64,000 bases of DNA from Camellia lanceoleosa. Taxonomy: Eukaryota; Streptophyta; Magnoliopsida; Ericales; Theaceae. The position numbers were made by a program, and so were the translations under genes. The stretch lies in the NCBI GenBank assembly GCA_025200525.1, contig CM045758.1, positions 165,194,261 through 165,258,260 of the forward strand, in the 5' to 3' direction. Below, piece by piece: positions 33,004-44,059 of this stretch. The notes beneath the pieces were generated by a model, which saw only the letters and a list, made by a program, of their open reading frames with translations, was not told where the DNA came from and made no database searches. The stretch's first letter is position 1. Each line of letters begins with the position of its first letter.

Positions 33004-34256
33004 GAGGAGCATGTAGAGGAGCAACGAGATGTGGAACCATAGCCCTAGTGAACTTGTGAAAGGATACCAAGTTTTGAGGAGTCAGCCAAGGATGCCTCAC
33101 GCAAGAGGCTTTTGTCCTTTCTCTTTTGTTGGTCATGTTGACTATGTTTTGTATATAAGCTTTCGAGTTTGTATGATAATGATCTTGTGAATGGTCTTGG
33201 CTGAGTACTATTTTCTATATATGAATGGATGTGAGTTATTAACTGAATGAGATGTCTTGATATGCCATATATGCATAGCTAACCAAATCAAACCAAACCA
33301 AACCAAACCTTAATGAGATGTCTGGCCTCGTTATTAATTAAATATTTTTGTTAATTCTGTCTTTGAGGCTGGGTAATCCGGGATTATTGGCCGGTTACAA
33401 CCTAAACCTGTAGGTGTGGGTTTGGGTGGTGATAGATAGGGCATAGGACAACAAAGGTTGATGCATATTGCCTTTAACAACAAACCTAACTAATTTAACC
33501 CCATCTTATGTTACCAAGAATGTGGATCATTCCGGTATATGGAACAGGAACGGGAATGGGAAAGGGAACACACTATGCAACATGCGTCTAAATTGTGGTA
33601 TGATAGGGATAGATTTGTATAATTCACACTATAAGAATTTAAGGTACCTCTACTCTACAGTAATTAAATAGCCAACAAAATGCAAGTTTTTTCTTCCAAA
33701 GTAATCATTTAGCAACACATTTCTATGAATTCTATGATCTATTTTTGACAATTTGTCGTGTCAAAAATTCACTCACCGTAGAATTTAGTTCATTATACTT
33801 GATTTTTTTTTTTTTTTTTTAACTCCGAAGGAAACCTTAAAGAAATATATTGGAAAAAAACTTTTGAGATTGCTTTGGATAGCTAAATTTACTATTTTGG
33901 AATAGAAGTATACCATGTTTCGAAACGTGCGTTCCAAAATGTAATTTGCTAGGATATCAACATTTTCTAGGAACACTAACCCCATCTATGTTATACGGAG
34001 TTAGGTGTGATTGTTTGGGAAGAGAGTGGTATTTATTTGTCCAATTCATCTAATCTGATAACATGACATGAGCTGCACAAATTGATTAAATGGACAATCA
34101 AAGTTTCCCTTTCACTCCTTCCACACCCAAGGACAAAAAATTGTACATATACTACAGCTTCATGTATGGGACATAAATGATGAAGTCATTGTAATATACC
34201 TATCAAGCAGATGACTTTGTCATCAAAGAACCTAGGAACATAAAGTGAACCAAGGG

Positions 34257-34358
34257 TGCCAAACTGAAACAATGTTATTAACTAATAAACATACATAATT
34301 TAACAAGTGCCAAACTGAAACAATGTTATTAACTAATAAACATACATAATTTAACAAG
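34257..34358 (+). repeat. Tandem duplication, 2 x 51 bp, identical units
   Basis: 34257-34307 and 34308-34358 are the same 51 bases, starting TGCCAAACTGAAACAATG. Perfect identity suggests a recent duplication or an assembly artefact. Confidence 0.95.
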
Positions 34359-34886
34359 TTATCCTTCATTAGCCCTAGCATTGAAACAATTTATCTATAC
34401 AGCTAACTTCTATATCAAAATAAATATGCACCTCACCATTCTAAAGAATATGAACATTTGTAGGCACTTGCATTGCTCAATATGTTTATGATGAAATGCT
34501 TCAACGAAAAAATTGGAATATACACTAATGACATCCATAGATAAATCCAAACTAAGTGCTTGTTTGGCATGTGTTAAAATAGCACATGCTATTTTCATTT
34601 GGGTCACAATCATCTTATTTGGGTCACATCATCTCTCTACCACATCACTTCAAACCCAACCTCTATTTCACATTTTTTTGTAAAAAGTCAAAAAGTATAC
34701 TAATCTAAAACCCCCTAAATGAAATCCCACAATGATTGTGAAAAGAACATCACAAGGTTCACACCCATAAAGTGAATTATAAAACAATCACATTCAAACA
34801 CACACACATACATATCAAAAGAATGAATATTTGGAAAACTCATGTTTTCTTTTGGGCAAACAGCAAGACAACGTTGTAAGGCTGAC

Positions 34887-34939
34887 CTTTTCAAAAGCAA
34901 GAAGATCCTCCTCCTCATCTGCTTCCACTGCTGCCATTT
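34887..34939 (-). other. Possible isolated exon (acidic peptide)
   Basis: In minus sense a good acceptor (TTTTTTTTAATCCCCAG) is followed by 53 bases and a weak donor (AAAAG|GTCAGC). One frame reads MAAVEADEEEDLLAFEK. It could be the first coding exon of an unrecognised gene or a captured fragment. No partner exon was found between it and the MYB gene. Confidence 0.2.
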
Positions 34940-35225
34940 CTGGGGATTAAAAAAAACAATTCAGTCAGTCTGAAATATTCTAGAAGTCTTCCAATGGGTT
35001 CGATTTGCAGTGTCTGTAACTCCAAGAACTGATGAACAAAGTGTACATGTCATTTGGTGCAAGGAAATGAGTGAAACAGCTTATCACCCACCTCTGATTA
35101 CCTTGATGTATAACATAGGACAAGGTGACAGAAAGTGCTCATCCAACTCCCAAATGGGTTTTGAAGGAGAAGATTGTCAGATAGCAGCAGAAGTAGCCAA
35201 TGTGTGTGTACTTATATATAGGTAA

Positions 35226-36349
35226 GGAACAAAACAGAGATAAAAAAGAATGTATCGCAACTTAAAAAATATTGATATTGATTGGGATAGATTGAAAAAA
35301 TTAATATAATGTTACAATGTCTCATAGATTGTATCGATGCATCGAGGTCTTCAAAAATATAGATATGTTGATGGATATATTGCGATTTGCAAATATGGTA
35401 AATAGTTTTGCCATTAATATTATATATCTATACTTTAAAAAAATCTAAGCATTTTGAAACTTGAAGTTGGGTGTAAGTTTTGTAACAAAGTAGATATGCT
35501 CAATTCCTAAAGTCATGTATAGGATATATTTTAGGAAAATGATTTAGAAATAAAACTTCTAAATTAGAACAAAATTTTTGAAAGTATATTACACATTAAT
35601 GGATGCTTAGTAAGATAATGAATAATTCACTTTTTAGTCATTTTTTAATTAATTCATTCATTTGCCTTTTCACTGTTTACCTCTAATAATTATTTACATA
35701 CAATTACCATATTAATGAAGAACACGATCAACTATTGCCTTATGTAAAACATTCTATTTATATACATTTTTTTTTTTTTTGAAAATGTTAACATTTTATA
35801 ACAAGCATAGCTAGATGTGTTCCTTCCTACACCCTTTTTTTTTCAAATGAAGTTGATTAGAGATTAACTTCCATCCAACCCATAAAATCAAATTTCTTAA
35901 AATTGCTAAATCACTGGTACACTGTTTTACAAAAATGAAGCACGTTTTGGATAACATCGTTTTTGGGAAATTAAACAAGATCCACATACGAAGTTATTGA
36001 AACATACATATACCATGGGCCCATGAAGGATAAAACAACCCCCAAGTACAAAATCTTACTTTTGCTTCTCTTTTTCTTCTTTTTTTTATTTTTTATTTTT
36101 ATTTTAAGGATTCAAAAACTCCTTGATGGATCCCTCCATTTTAAAGGAAACAAAGAAGGCAAAAGATATAATCTAATAAATTTGATCTCTCCAATTTTTA
36201 TCTTGGTGGTTTAGGTTCTCTTGTATTAGTTTTTCTACAATGTTTACATCCCATATTTATCATTTCTTTTTTCATTGATGTTAAGAAAAATAATATACCT
36301 CATTAAGAACTCATTTATTTTGGTTTCTGGTGAACATTTTTTTGAGTAA
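35226..36349. other. AT-rich intergenic DNA, nothing recognised
   Basis: Poly-T runs near 35,769 and 36,077 and general A/T richness; no gene, repeat boundary or RNA was recognised. Confidence 0.5.
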
Positions 36350-37430
36350 ATTATACCTTGCCTAGTAAAAGTTTTCCTTTTGCTCAATTTAGTCCTTAAA
36401 CAATCTCATTTTACTCAATTTGGCCCGATTCCTTACTTTCATCCAAATTGTTGACAAAAAGTGACATGTGACACCACCAAACATTAACCTGATCTCAATA
36501 GCAGACACATTCTAGGGCAAGTAAGGGCAATTGTCCCCATTAATTTTTTAGAAAAAATGACCATTTTAACCTTAACTTTTCTTGATAATTGCGGGAAGTG
36601 GACTACTGAGCCTTACTAAGTTTGTCACAAAGTGAGGGCAAAGTTGTAAGCAACTTACATTTGTTAACAAATGTCAAGTGCGTAATCTGACATAATTATT
36701 GGCAAATCAAATATTGTCATGTGTCTAATTAGTCTCAAGTTAAGGTTTCACTATCGTCAAATCAAATATTAAACAAGTTTTGGCCGATCAAATTAAGCCA
36801 ATTGTCACATTGAGATGGTCAAGCCAATAAAAGTTATGGCATACCATTGAAGTGATATTTCGGTATTTATCTCTAAATAAATAAGACATCAAGACTTTCT
36901 TCCATCCACACCTATAAATAGAGGTGATCTCCACCAGAATTTTACATACACCATTCTACATACAGAAATCAAGTTGATAGAAAGCTCCATCGGATTGAAG
37001 CTTTAAAGCCCCAAAGAACTTTCCTCGCCTAAGCCTTAAATTTCAAGGAAATTATTTGTGACGAAACTCCATCAATGCCTATCACGCTTGAAGCTCAGAG
37101 ATTCAAGTCAAAGTTCGTCAAATTTATTATCTTCTTTTACTAAATTGGAGAGTATTCTAAAATTTGATTTGAGAAAGAAACAATCAAGCCCTCAAGTCAA
37201 CGTCCTACAAATTCATCATCTTTTTCGTACTATTCAGAGAAGATTCTGCCATTTGATTCAGAAACGAGCTATCAAGCCCTCGAGTCAAGAGAAGAATCGG
37301 AGGATTGCTTTCTTTGATTAGAAAATTCATTAGAGATTGTAATCACATTAATTTAAATTAATAAATTTATATTTGCCACTCTATTTTTCTATCTTTATTT
37401 TGCAGACAAAAAAATTGTGTATACACCTGA
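36350..37430 (+). repeat. LTR-like remnant
   Basis: Non-coding block with CTATAAATAGAGG at 36,911-36,923, a transcribed-leader-like stretch with two diverged copies of a CAATCAAGCCCTCAAGTCAA phrase (37,181 and 37,270), and an AATAAATTTATATT poly(A)-like signal near 37,360. This order (TATA box, leader, poly(A) signal within 0.5 kb) is LTR-like. Ends and target duplication were not found. Confidence 0.35.
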
Positions 37431-37452
37431 CTATTCTTGTTTTATTTAGTTC

Positions 37453-37740
37453 AGGCCAAATTAGATGGTTTTATTTGGTTTGGGATTCATCAGCACCTGG
37501 CAATGTGTCATATTACACAGTACAATCTATAATGTACAAGTCTGTGCTTGTGTCTTCTTCCTTACATCAGTCTCATGTTTCTGCCATGTCCACTGCCTAT
37601 TTAGGTTTGCAAGGTTCTCATACTTCCTGTGTATCACCCAATACATGGATATTTGATTTTGTTTTCTTCTCACCATATGACTCCTAATTTGTCTGCTCTA
37701 AGTAATTGCATTCCCTCTTCCTACCCAGACACATTATGAT
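37453..37740 (+). pseudogene. Ty1/copia gag-protease fragment
   Basis: A plus-strand frame reads into TWIFD, the start of the copia protease motif (W-I/L-x-D-S-G-A). The catalytic Ser-Gly is lost and a frameshift moves the continuing copia-like SHHMTPNLSALSNC to another frame. No RT or integrase follows. It is an orphan scrap; whether it belongs with the LTR-like block just upstream is uncertain. Confidence 0.6.
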
Positions 37741-38150
37741 TCCCATTAAATTTCATAGAATTTTAAGTGTGGTGGAATGTTTCTAAAAATTTAAAATAAT
37801 AATAAAGCAGATGCACATCTCATCAAATCAAAGCTAAATTGTGGTTGGCAAATGATCAAATCTAAAACATCAAACTAAATTGCAGTTTACTTGATCTAGG
37901 AACGACTCATAAGCTGGTCGGTCTCAAATCTTTTCCTTATGCTAAAATGGCAGGACTTTATTGGGAACTTCATGTAAAGCCATTTATATGTTCTTAAAGC
38001 CTACACTAGTTCCAAAAAAAAATGTTCTTAAAGCCTACAATACCTCCTTATTTTATTCAAAGGTTCCCCTTTCCCTCCACCTGCATCTGACAAGAGTTTG
38101 GCCTGCATTCAAAGTCAATCAAATTCATTAGTTTATTTGTATAATGATGA

Positions 38151-41125
38151 TTACAATTCTGGAACAGATGCGGCTGTGCTTTGTTTTCTTCCAGCATATG
38201 CTTTCATTACGTTCAGATTTGATATAAGCTCAGCCTATGCAATGAAGGTTCATATGTGTAGTGGTGTGTAAGAAAACTCACATCAACATAATATTTGGGC
38301 AATCTGAAAGAAATAATAAAATTTTTAACTACACAAAGTATTACCCTAAATGTAGAACAAGGAGGTGAAGAAAGAAGGAAAGAAACATCCAAAAAACTCT
38401 CAATCAACACAAATAAATCAAAGGGCTTGAGGGCCTGTCATACACATAGACTTTGTGTTTTAAGTCTCAGTCAAAAGGCAACATTTACAAATATGCTTGC
38501 TCAAGCCTGACATTCTAAATTGTTCCAAGTAGATATTGCAACTAAGTTTCTTTAACAAAAAACAGCTTTTGCCGCGTTTTAACATTTAAAGAGGTTCCCT
38601 GGGGTTTTGTGGAACCTAATTTCTTGAATCTCCTCACTCCTTTTATTGGTCACTCTTCATCTTTTCTTTAAGTGATGTTCATTTGACTGAGGTCATTGTT
38701 TACTGATTTGAACCAGAAAAAAAATCAGATTCAAATATTCTCTCCAGGTTTTGCCATCAAACAAATATGCAGTAGATATGTGAGTCCAGCAAAATGACTT
38801 ACACCCAATCAAGCATGCCTTTTGGACCTACTTTGTATGCCCCTTTACGGAAGATATAGTACTTATCTTCACCTGTCACATGACTGACACACAGTACAAT
38901 CAGCACAAGCTAAGTCCTTCACAGGATAACAAGTACAATCAGCACAAGCAAAGTCCTTCACTGGATAACAAGGTAAAACACACTATTTTTATTGCAGAAA
39001 CATAAATCACTACACAAACAGTTACAAATCCAGGAATTAGGCTTCTTTTTTTTTCTTTTTTCTTTTTTATTTTTGTTCAGTGTGAGCAAATTATGTACAT
39101 TACAAAGAGAGACTGAAAATTCTAATTATTCTGCTCTGAAAGAAGGTATCATGCAAAAATAATACATAATCCTTGACTTTTATAATAATGAAAACTACAA
39201 AGTTTCATTAGGCCATTCTCCACTGTGAGTAGACAATAATTGAGGGTGCAAGGAGGGGTAGATTGTATGCTAACCTAATCTTTGTCATAAAATGAACAAA
39301 GTGACTGTTCTTAGACTCAAACCTTGTAGAAAGTACCAATAATCTTATAAAATAGCCAATATTGACATAGATAATTACAACACAAACATGCACCCCCACC
39401 CCAAACCAATGACAATGACAACCGCAAGTATGTGTGTAAATTCTCCAAATAGATTTGCAATAGGCCCCACAAACAATGCAGGCCCTTAGGGTAGGCAAGA
39501 AAGGCAAGTGCCTTATGCATTGTTTGGTTCACTAGAAAGAAGTGGAATAAAATGTTTGTTTCACTAAAAGAATGATGAAAAATGTATTATAAATGAAATT
39601 ATATTTTATCGTCATAAGGGAATAGTCATTTCACATGGAGGGTAAGGAATGATCATTTCATTCGATTCTAGTGAACCAAACACTACAAATAGTATTAGTA
39701 AGAAGCATTAATCTTACGTATTCGATCAACCATGTCAGAAGAAAGATTGAATGTATTAACTATTTATCCATTGCAAAGTATATGTATATGTAGATTAACT
39801 AAATTATACAATCTTAATTAGTAAGTTTAAAGCTAAAAATGTGAGAGAGAGTAATGTTTAAGTAATATTTTGTTATAGTTGGTTCAACTTTTGTTTAGTA
39901 TTTTTTTCCTTGTTGTAAACTACATTTTGTTAAACTATAAACCAATGCGACCAAATTTTTATCTTTTTTGTAATGATTATATACGTAAATAAATTTGAGT
40001 TTTCTTTCCGATGTATCCCAAAAAAAAATTAGTTCATAATTTAGTGATTATATATATAAGTAAACTTTGTGTAGGTACTAGCAAATAAATTATTTAAGTT
40101 TGCCTCGGATCCTTTAAAACTCAAGGTCAGCCCTGCCCAAAAACAACCATATTCATCCAATTACATATGCACAGGACCCAGAAATAGGAAGAGCATCTGT
40201 TAGACCCACTAACATGATAGTTAAGATTTTTAAAATTAAAAATTAAAAAAACTCAATTTGCTAAGCATATTTGAAAGAGAACCTGAATTATACCATTTTT
40301 TTTTTTTGGTTATGACTTAGAAAGTAAGTATGAAATTATACCATTTTCTTTTTTAGTTACAAGCAGAACCAAGATTTCATCACCTCAGGGGCCAAAAAAA
40401 AAAAAATATTTTTTTCACGATATAGACAAACACACATGTATTACAATACAATATATAAATTATTTATATACATAAAATAAATAAATAAATAAATAAATTC
40501 AAATTTCATATAAACAATCTCTAATAGAATGAAGAAATTTTTTGGTAAAAAATAAAAAGAAAATGCAAGATGGGAAAAAAATGAGATATATAGGTCATTT
40601 TATTTATAAAATAAGATATATATATATATATATATATTTAGAAGTACTATGACAAACAAAAAATTTCACGAAAAAAGGGAACCATGGCTCCCATAGTATT
40701 TTCCTAATTTCATCCCTGTTGTGTGTATTACTTATTTGAACTTGAGCTGGTCCATTGAACCCATTTCAAATTCATCCGTTTCAATGGACTTTCAACAACC
40801 ACCCCTCTCTCTCTCTCTCTCTCTGTGACTGAGTGTTGGTTCCATATATAATGCAACTAAGATGTTTGTTGAAATGCTACAATGAACACTCTAAACAAAT
40901 AAACTTTCATTACCCAAAAAAAAATAAAAATAGAACACACTAAACAAACAAGGGTATAAAAATGGAACACAAATTGGAAATGTAGTATCTTGAGATTGAT
41001 TAACGCTGTGTTTGGTTCTTCCCTTTCACTTTCCAAATCCCTTCTCAAATCACCAATTACACACAGCGTAAAAGGGAAAGAAAGAGCAAGAGGGAGAAGA
41101 AGAAGACCTGGAAGGGGGTCGACAT
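38151..41125 (-). CDS. Predicted three-exon gene for a 75-aa secreted or membrane-anchored protein, family not recognised
   Basis: Three minus-strand segments join in phase: 41061-41125 (ATG, ends TGTGT|GTAATT), 38805-38883 (acceptor TGTGTGTCAG) and 38151-38234 (acceptor TTCATTGCATAG, TAA at 38151-38153). Lengths 65+79+84 give 76 codons. Residues 1-21 are a signal peptide or anchor (MSTPFQVFFFSLLLFLSLLRC). The mature part is basic, with DKYYIFRKGAYKVGPKGMLDW, residues 28-48, shown here as DKYYIFRKGAY and KVGPKGMLDW, and a C-terminal AELISNLNVMKAYAG. Exons 2 and 3 look strongly coding; exon 1 is less certain, and other upstream exons are possible. The donor of exon 2 is GTGTAA; a GTAAGT two bases on would break the frame. 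I do not recognise the family. Confidence 0.45.
38894..38971 (+). repeat. Tandem duplication, 2 x 39 bp
   Basis: Units 38894-38932 and 38933-38971 begin GTACAATCAGCACAAGC and differ at two positions. Lies just inside the predicted intron, upstream (in minus sense) of the 38,883 acceptor. Confidence 0.9.
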
Positions 41126-41672
41126 GAAACAGAGGTCACACACCGTGTATTTTTTATCGTTCTGTGTTCTTTGCCATCCAATATTTGGGGTTATCAACAA
41201 TCAATCAAGCAAGCAAGTTTAAGCGTTCATCGTGAGCTTGGTTTCATGCACTGTGAATGGGATTTGTAGTGATGGAGAGTAGTAGTAGCAGCAGCAGCAG
41301 CAGTAGCAGCAGTAGGAGTACACGAGTCCGCCGTCACGTTCATAAGCTTCGGTTCTGAGTTGTGAACAAGGCTTACTGTTGGTTTTTGAATTGTTTTCAT
41401 AAAAGAAAGAAAAATGCTTGGAATCAGTGCTCCTACTAATTAGGTGGCAGTGGTCCTGTCATGTTTTGATTTTAGAGTTGTATTTTTTTTGTTTTTTTAC
41501 TTTTTTAATGCATTAATATTATTAGTGATGGTGTTTTTAGTGGGATAAATCATTGTTGTAAAAGAAAAACGGAGACTTTATTTTATTTCTTGTTTTTTTT
41601 TAAGAAGTTTATGATTTCAAAAATAAATAAGTTTTTTTTTTTTTTTTGGGCAAAAGATATTTGTAAGATTAA
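41126..41672. other. Region upstream of the small-protein gene, with an AGT/AGC microsatellite
   Basis: Contains a trinucleotide run of AGT and AGC at 41,279-41,316 and poly-T tracts near 41,590 and 41,630. An ATG at 41,273 followed by the run would give a 29-codon Ser-rich frame, which looks like a microsatellite artefact. No clear promoter box was identified. Confidence 0.5.
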
Positions 41673-42459
41673 GGGGTTGTTTGGGAGTGTCTTAAATAAA
41701 TGTACTTTTTGTCTTTTTAAACTAAAAAGTTGAGGAAAAAAATATAGATGTTTGGATTAACTTTTTGATTTTTTATGAAAAAATGTGTATTAAAATATTG
41801 TAGAAATAAGTGTGTAGGAGAAGATAATTAATGAATCCGTACAGTTGGGCGGTGCCTCGGCTGAAAAGGATATGGGAAAAGATTGCCTACTTTTCGGTCT
41901 TTGATTGGAAGGTGTTGTTCGGTTCGTGGGGGCCCACCACGGGCCCTGTTTTTCTAATCGGAACCGTTCAATGTGTAGAACTCGTCGAGTATTATTTTTT
42001 TGTAAAAACTTACGTTCATTGAATATCGATAGCTATCTGATCGTGTTAGTTTTTTTGTCACATGTTAACTATAATACCATTCATTTTTTATACAAAATCG
42101 ATTTGTTCATATAGTTAGCGATATTCGATAGAAGTGATTTTTTACAGGCATATAGTACTCGACGATTTCTACACATTCAACGGTTCCGATTAGAAAAATG
42201 AGACCCGTAGTGAGCCCCCACGGGCCCAACTTTACAATCCAATTTAATGAAAATACACATGTAATATTTTATTTTTTTTCCTTTCACTCCTATGCTTTCA
42301 AGTCTGTACATAGGCTGCCGTGAAGTTGATTAGTAATTAATATTATGTATATTAATTTTTTTTTATATATATTTTTTATGAATAATAATAACTTTTTAAC
42401 TTTTTTTTTTTTTTTTTTTGATAATTTATTGACTTTTTATAGAATTGTCAAGCCAGCCC
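41673..42459. mobile_element. PIF/Harbinger-like MITE with TAA target sites, carrying a nested fold-back
   Basis: Starts GGGGTTGTTTGGGAGTGTC; the right end reverse-complements to GGGCTGGCTTGACA. TAA precedes (41670-41672) and follows (42460-42462). The first 150 bases match the MITE at 20,544. The middle is a different, inverted-repeat element (listed next), so the MITE has been inserted into or has acquired it. Confidence 0.65.
41904..42243. repeat. Fold-back element, arms of about 135 bp
   Basis: The left arm (41904-42035) and the reverse complement of the right arm (42105-42243) align through shared phrases such as CGTGGGGGC, TTTTTCTAATCGGAACCGTT and AATGTGTAGAA..TCGTCGAGTA, about 80% alike by eye. 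The loop is about 70 bp. A transcript would form a long hairpin. It sits nested in the MITE 41673-42459. Confidence 0.85.
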
Positions 42460-42460
42460 T

Positions 42461-42755
42461 AAGTTAGAATTTAGAGGAGCCGCGGCTGTTTACCAATTCA
42501 AATCCAAACATTTCACTCACCACGTCTTAAGACACGGTTATTTGCCACTCGGCTATAAAGACTTCACACAAAAAAAAATGTTTTACAATGGTTAGAAATA
42601 TTATTTTGGTTATTATTTTTTTTTTTTTCATACTGATTCTAATATATATATATATATATATTACTTTTTAGTTGTTTTTAGACTAAAATGACCTACAAAT
42701 TAAAAAATTTAATGCAAATTTTAATAAAATCATAAAAGAGTTTGGGAAAATGTGG
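42461..42755 (+). repeat. Direct repeat copy A of a 0.3-0.46 kb segment
   Basis: Starts CTAAGTTAGAATTTA, includes AAATCCAAACATTTCACTCAC and CATACTGATTCT, then an AT run and TACTTTTTAGTTGTTTTTAGAC, ending GAAAATGTG. The same order occurs 918 bp downstream. Confidence 0.85.
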
Positions 42756-43379
42756 GTAGTGTTTGGTACAATTTTATAATTATGATTTAAAAATAGAGTT
42801 GTATTTTATTTGAAAAGAAAAAATTTGTTTGGTTATGAGTTTTAAAAAGAGTTTTGAATTTTTGATATGACATATGAAATGAGAAAAGTTGTTTGGTTAT
42901 GAGTTTTAAAAAGAATTTTCAAAATTTAATTCAAAAACTTATAACTCATAACTAAACACACAACTCAAAATTTTATTAAAAATTTTATTTAAAACTTATA
43001 ATCAAACTTTTTTAAAAATTTAATTTAAAAAAATAATTTATCATTTTGGTCTAAAAAAAATAATTTATATATTTAAAAAATATCGAAAACAACTTCTTCT
43101 TTTTTTTTTCCAAATAACAGGTGCCAATTGGCAATTGCAACACACAAAAAAAAGGTACTGTTCTGGTCAATCGGATGGATGACCGGGAGGATGTCCGAGC
43201 AGACGACCAGGTAAATCAAAAATTCAAAAATTGTCTGGTTTACCAAACATGTTTTCAAAATGTGTTTTGAAATTGATTTGAAATCATAATTTGAAAACTC
43301 AAACCAAATATAACATTCAAATATAAGGGTGGAAACTTGAAAACTCAAATCAAACACAGATAAAATATTTATAAGATTA

Positions 43380-43842
43380 AGTTAGAATTTAAAGGGACTG
43401 CTGCTGATTCATCAACTCAAATCCAAACAATTCACTCACTACACCTTAAGACACGACTATATGCCACTCAGCCATAAGGGCCTTCAAAAAAAAAAAAAAA
43501 ATTTGAGAATGGTTAAAAATATTATTTTGGTTATTGAATTTTTTTTTTTTCATACTGATTCTTATATGGAAAAAGCCTTATACCCCCAAGGCTCCAATGG
43601 GGGTGTGATTGGTTCATTATTATTATTATTATTTTTATTTTTTATTTTTTATCCAATGACCATCCCCCACGTGTGCGTGGGAGGTGGTGGGGATGTTTGG
43701 AGACTGGGGGTCTCCAGCACGTTTGTTCTTATATATATACATATATATATTACTTTTTAGTTGTTTTTAGACTATAATGACCTACGAATTTAAAAAATTA
43801 ATGCAAATTTTAAAAAATCATAAAAGAGTCTGAGAAAATGTG
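43380..43842 (+). repeat. Direct repeat copy B, with a 160-bp extra insert
   Basis: Parallels 42461-42755 but holds a unique block at about 43,568-43,730 (from ATACCCCCAAGGCTCCAATG to GGGGGTCTCCAGCACG), absent from copy A. Between the copies (42,756-43,379) is AT-rich DNA with self-complementary GTTTGGTTATGAG...CTCATAACTAAAC phrases, itself MITE-like. Confidence 0.8.
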
Positions 43843-44059
43843 TTTTTTTTTTTTTTTTTTTGCCACTTGTCCAATAAAAATTAATCTTATTGACAAATTT
43901 TTTTTTTTTTGGTAAAACACCAATAAATTTTAAAATGTGACGTTGTGAACTATTAAGTCATTCATTTTTTTTTATGAACCCAAAGGTTCCATTAAAGTGA
44001 AAACTACCCAAAAAGGTAGTCACTTATATATTTGGATTTAATTTTCTAAGAGTAAAAGT

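Larger units (their letters stand above)
31065..33430 (+). mobile_element. Solo LTR of a Ty3/gypsy Del/Tekay-like element, flanked by GATAG
   Basis: Begins TGTAACAACCCC, the same type of end as the Ty3 element at 2636-12085, and is bounded by GATAG at 31060-31064 and 33431-33435, an exact 5-bp target duplication. No internal coding region exists, so recombination between LTRs is the simplest origin. Content: TATAAATA at 31373-31380 followed by TGAGCC as in the larger element, a splice-donor-like CTCTAGGTAAGAG at 31,559-31,571, CTCGAG palindromes at 32,073-32,290, a GGTCGTT minisatellite at 32,677-32,878, and a GGTTTGGGT-type 3' end. The last bases are GGT, not CA, so the terminus has mutated. 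Confidence 0.8.
33436..35225. other. Intergenic AT-rich DNA
   Basis: Contains a T/A-rich stretch near 33,806 and a 51-bp tandem duplication (listed separately). One weak exon-like segment at 34,887-34,939 is listed separately. The ORF at 35,010-35,225 has no recognisable domain and no supporting splice context. Confidence 0.4.

Noticed and set aside
35010..35225. 71-codon ORF as a gene
   Set aside because: No domain, poor codon pattern and no splice or promoter support.
41273..41359. Ser-rich ORF beginning MESSSSS
   Set aside because: It is the reading of an AGT/AGC microsatellite and stops after 29 codons with no domain or splice context.
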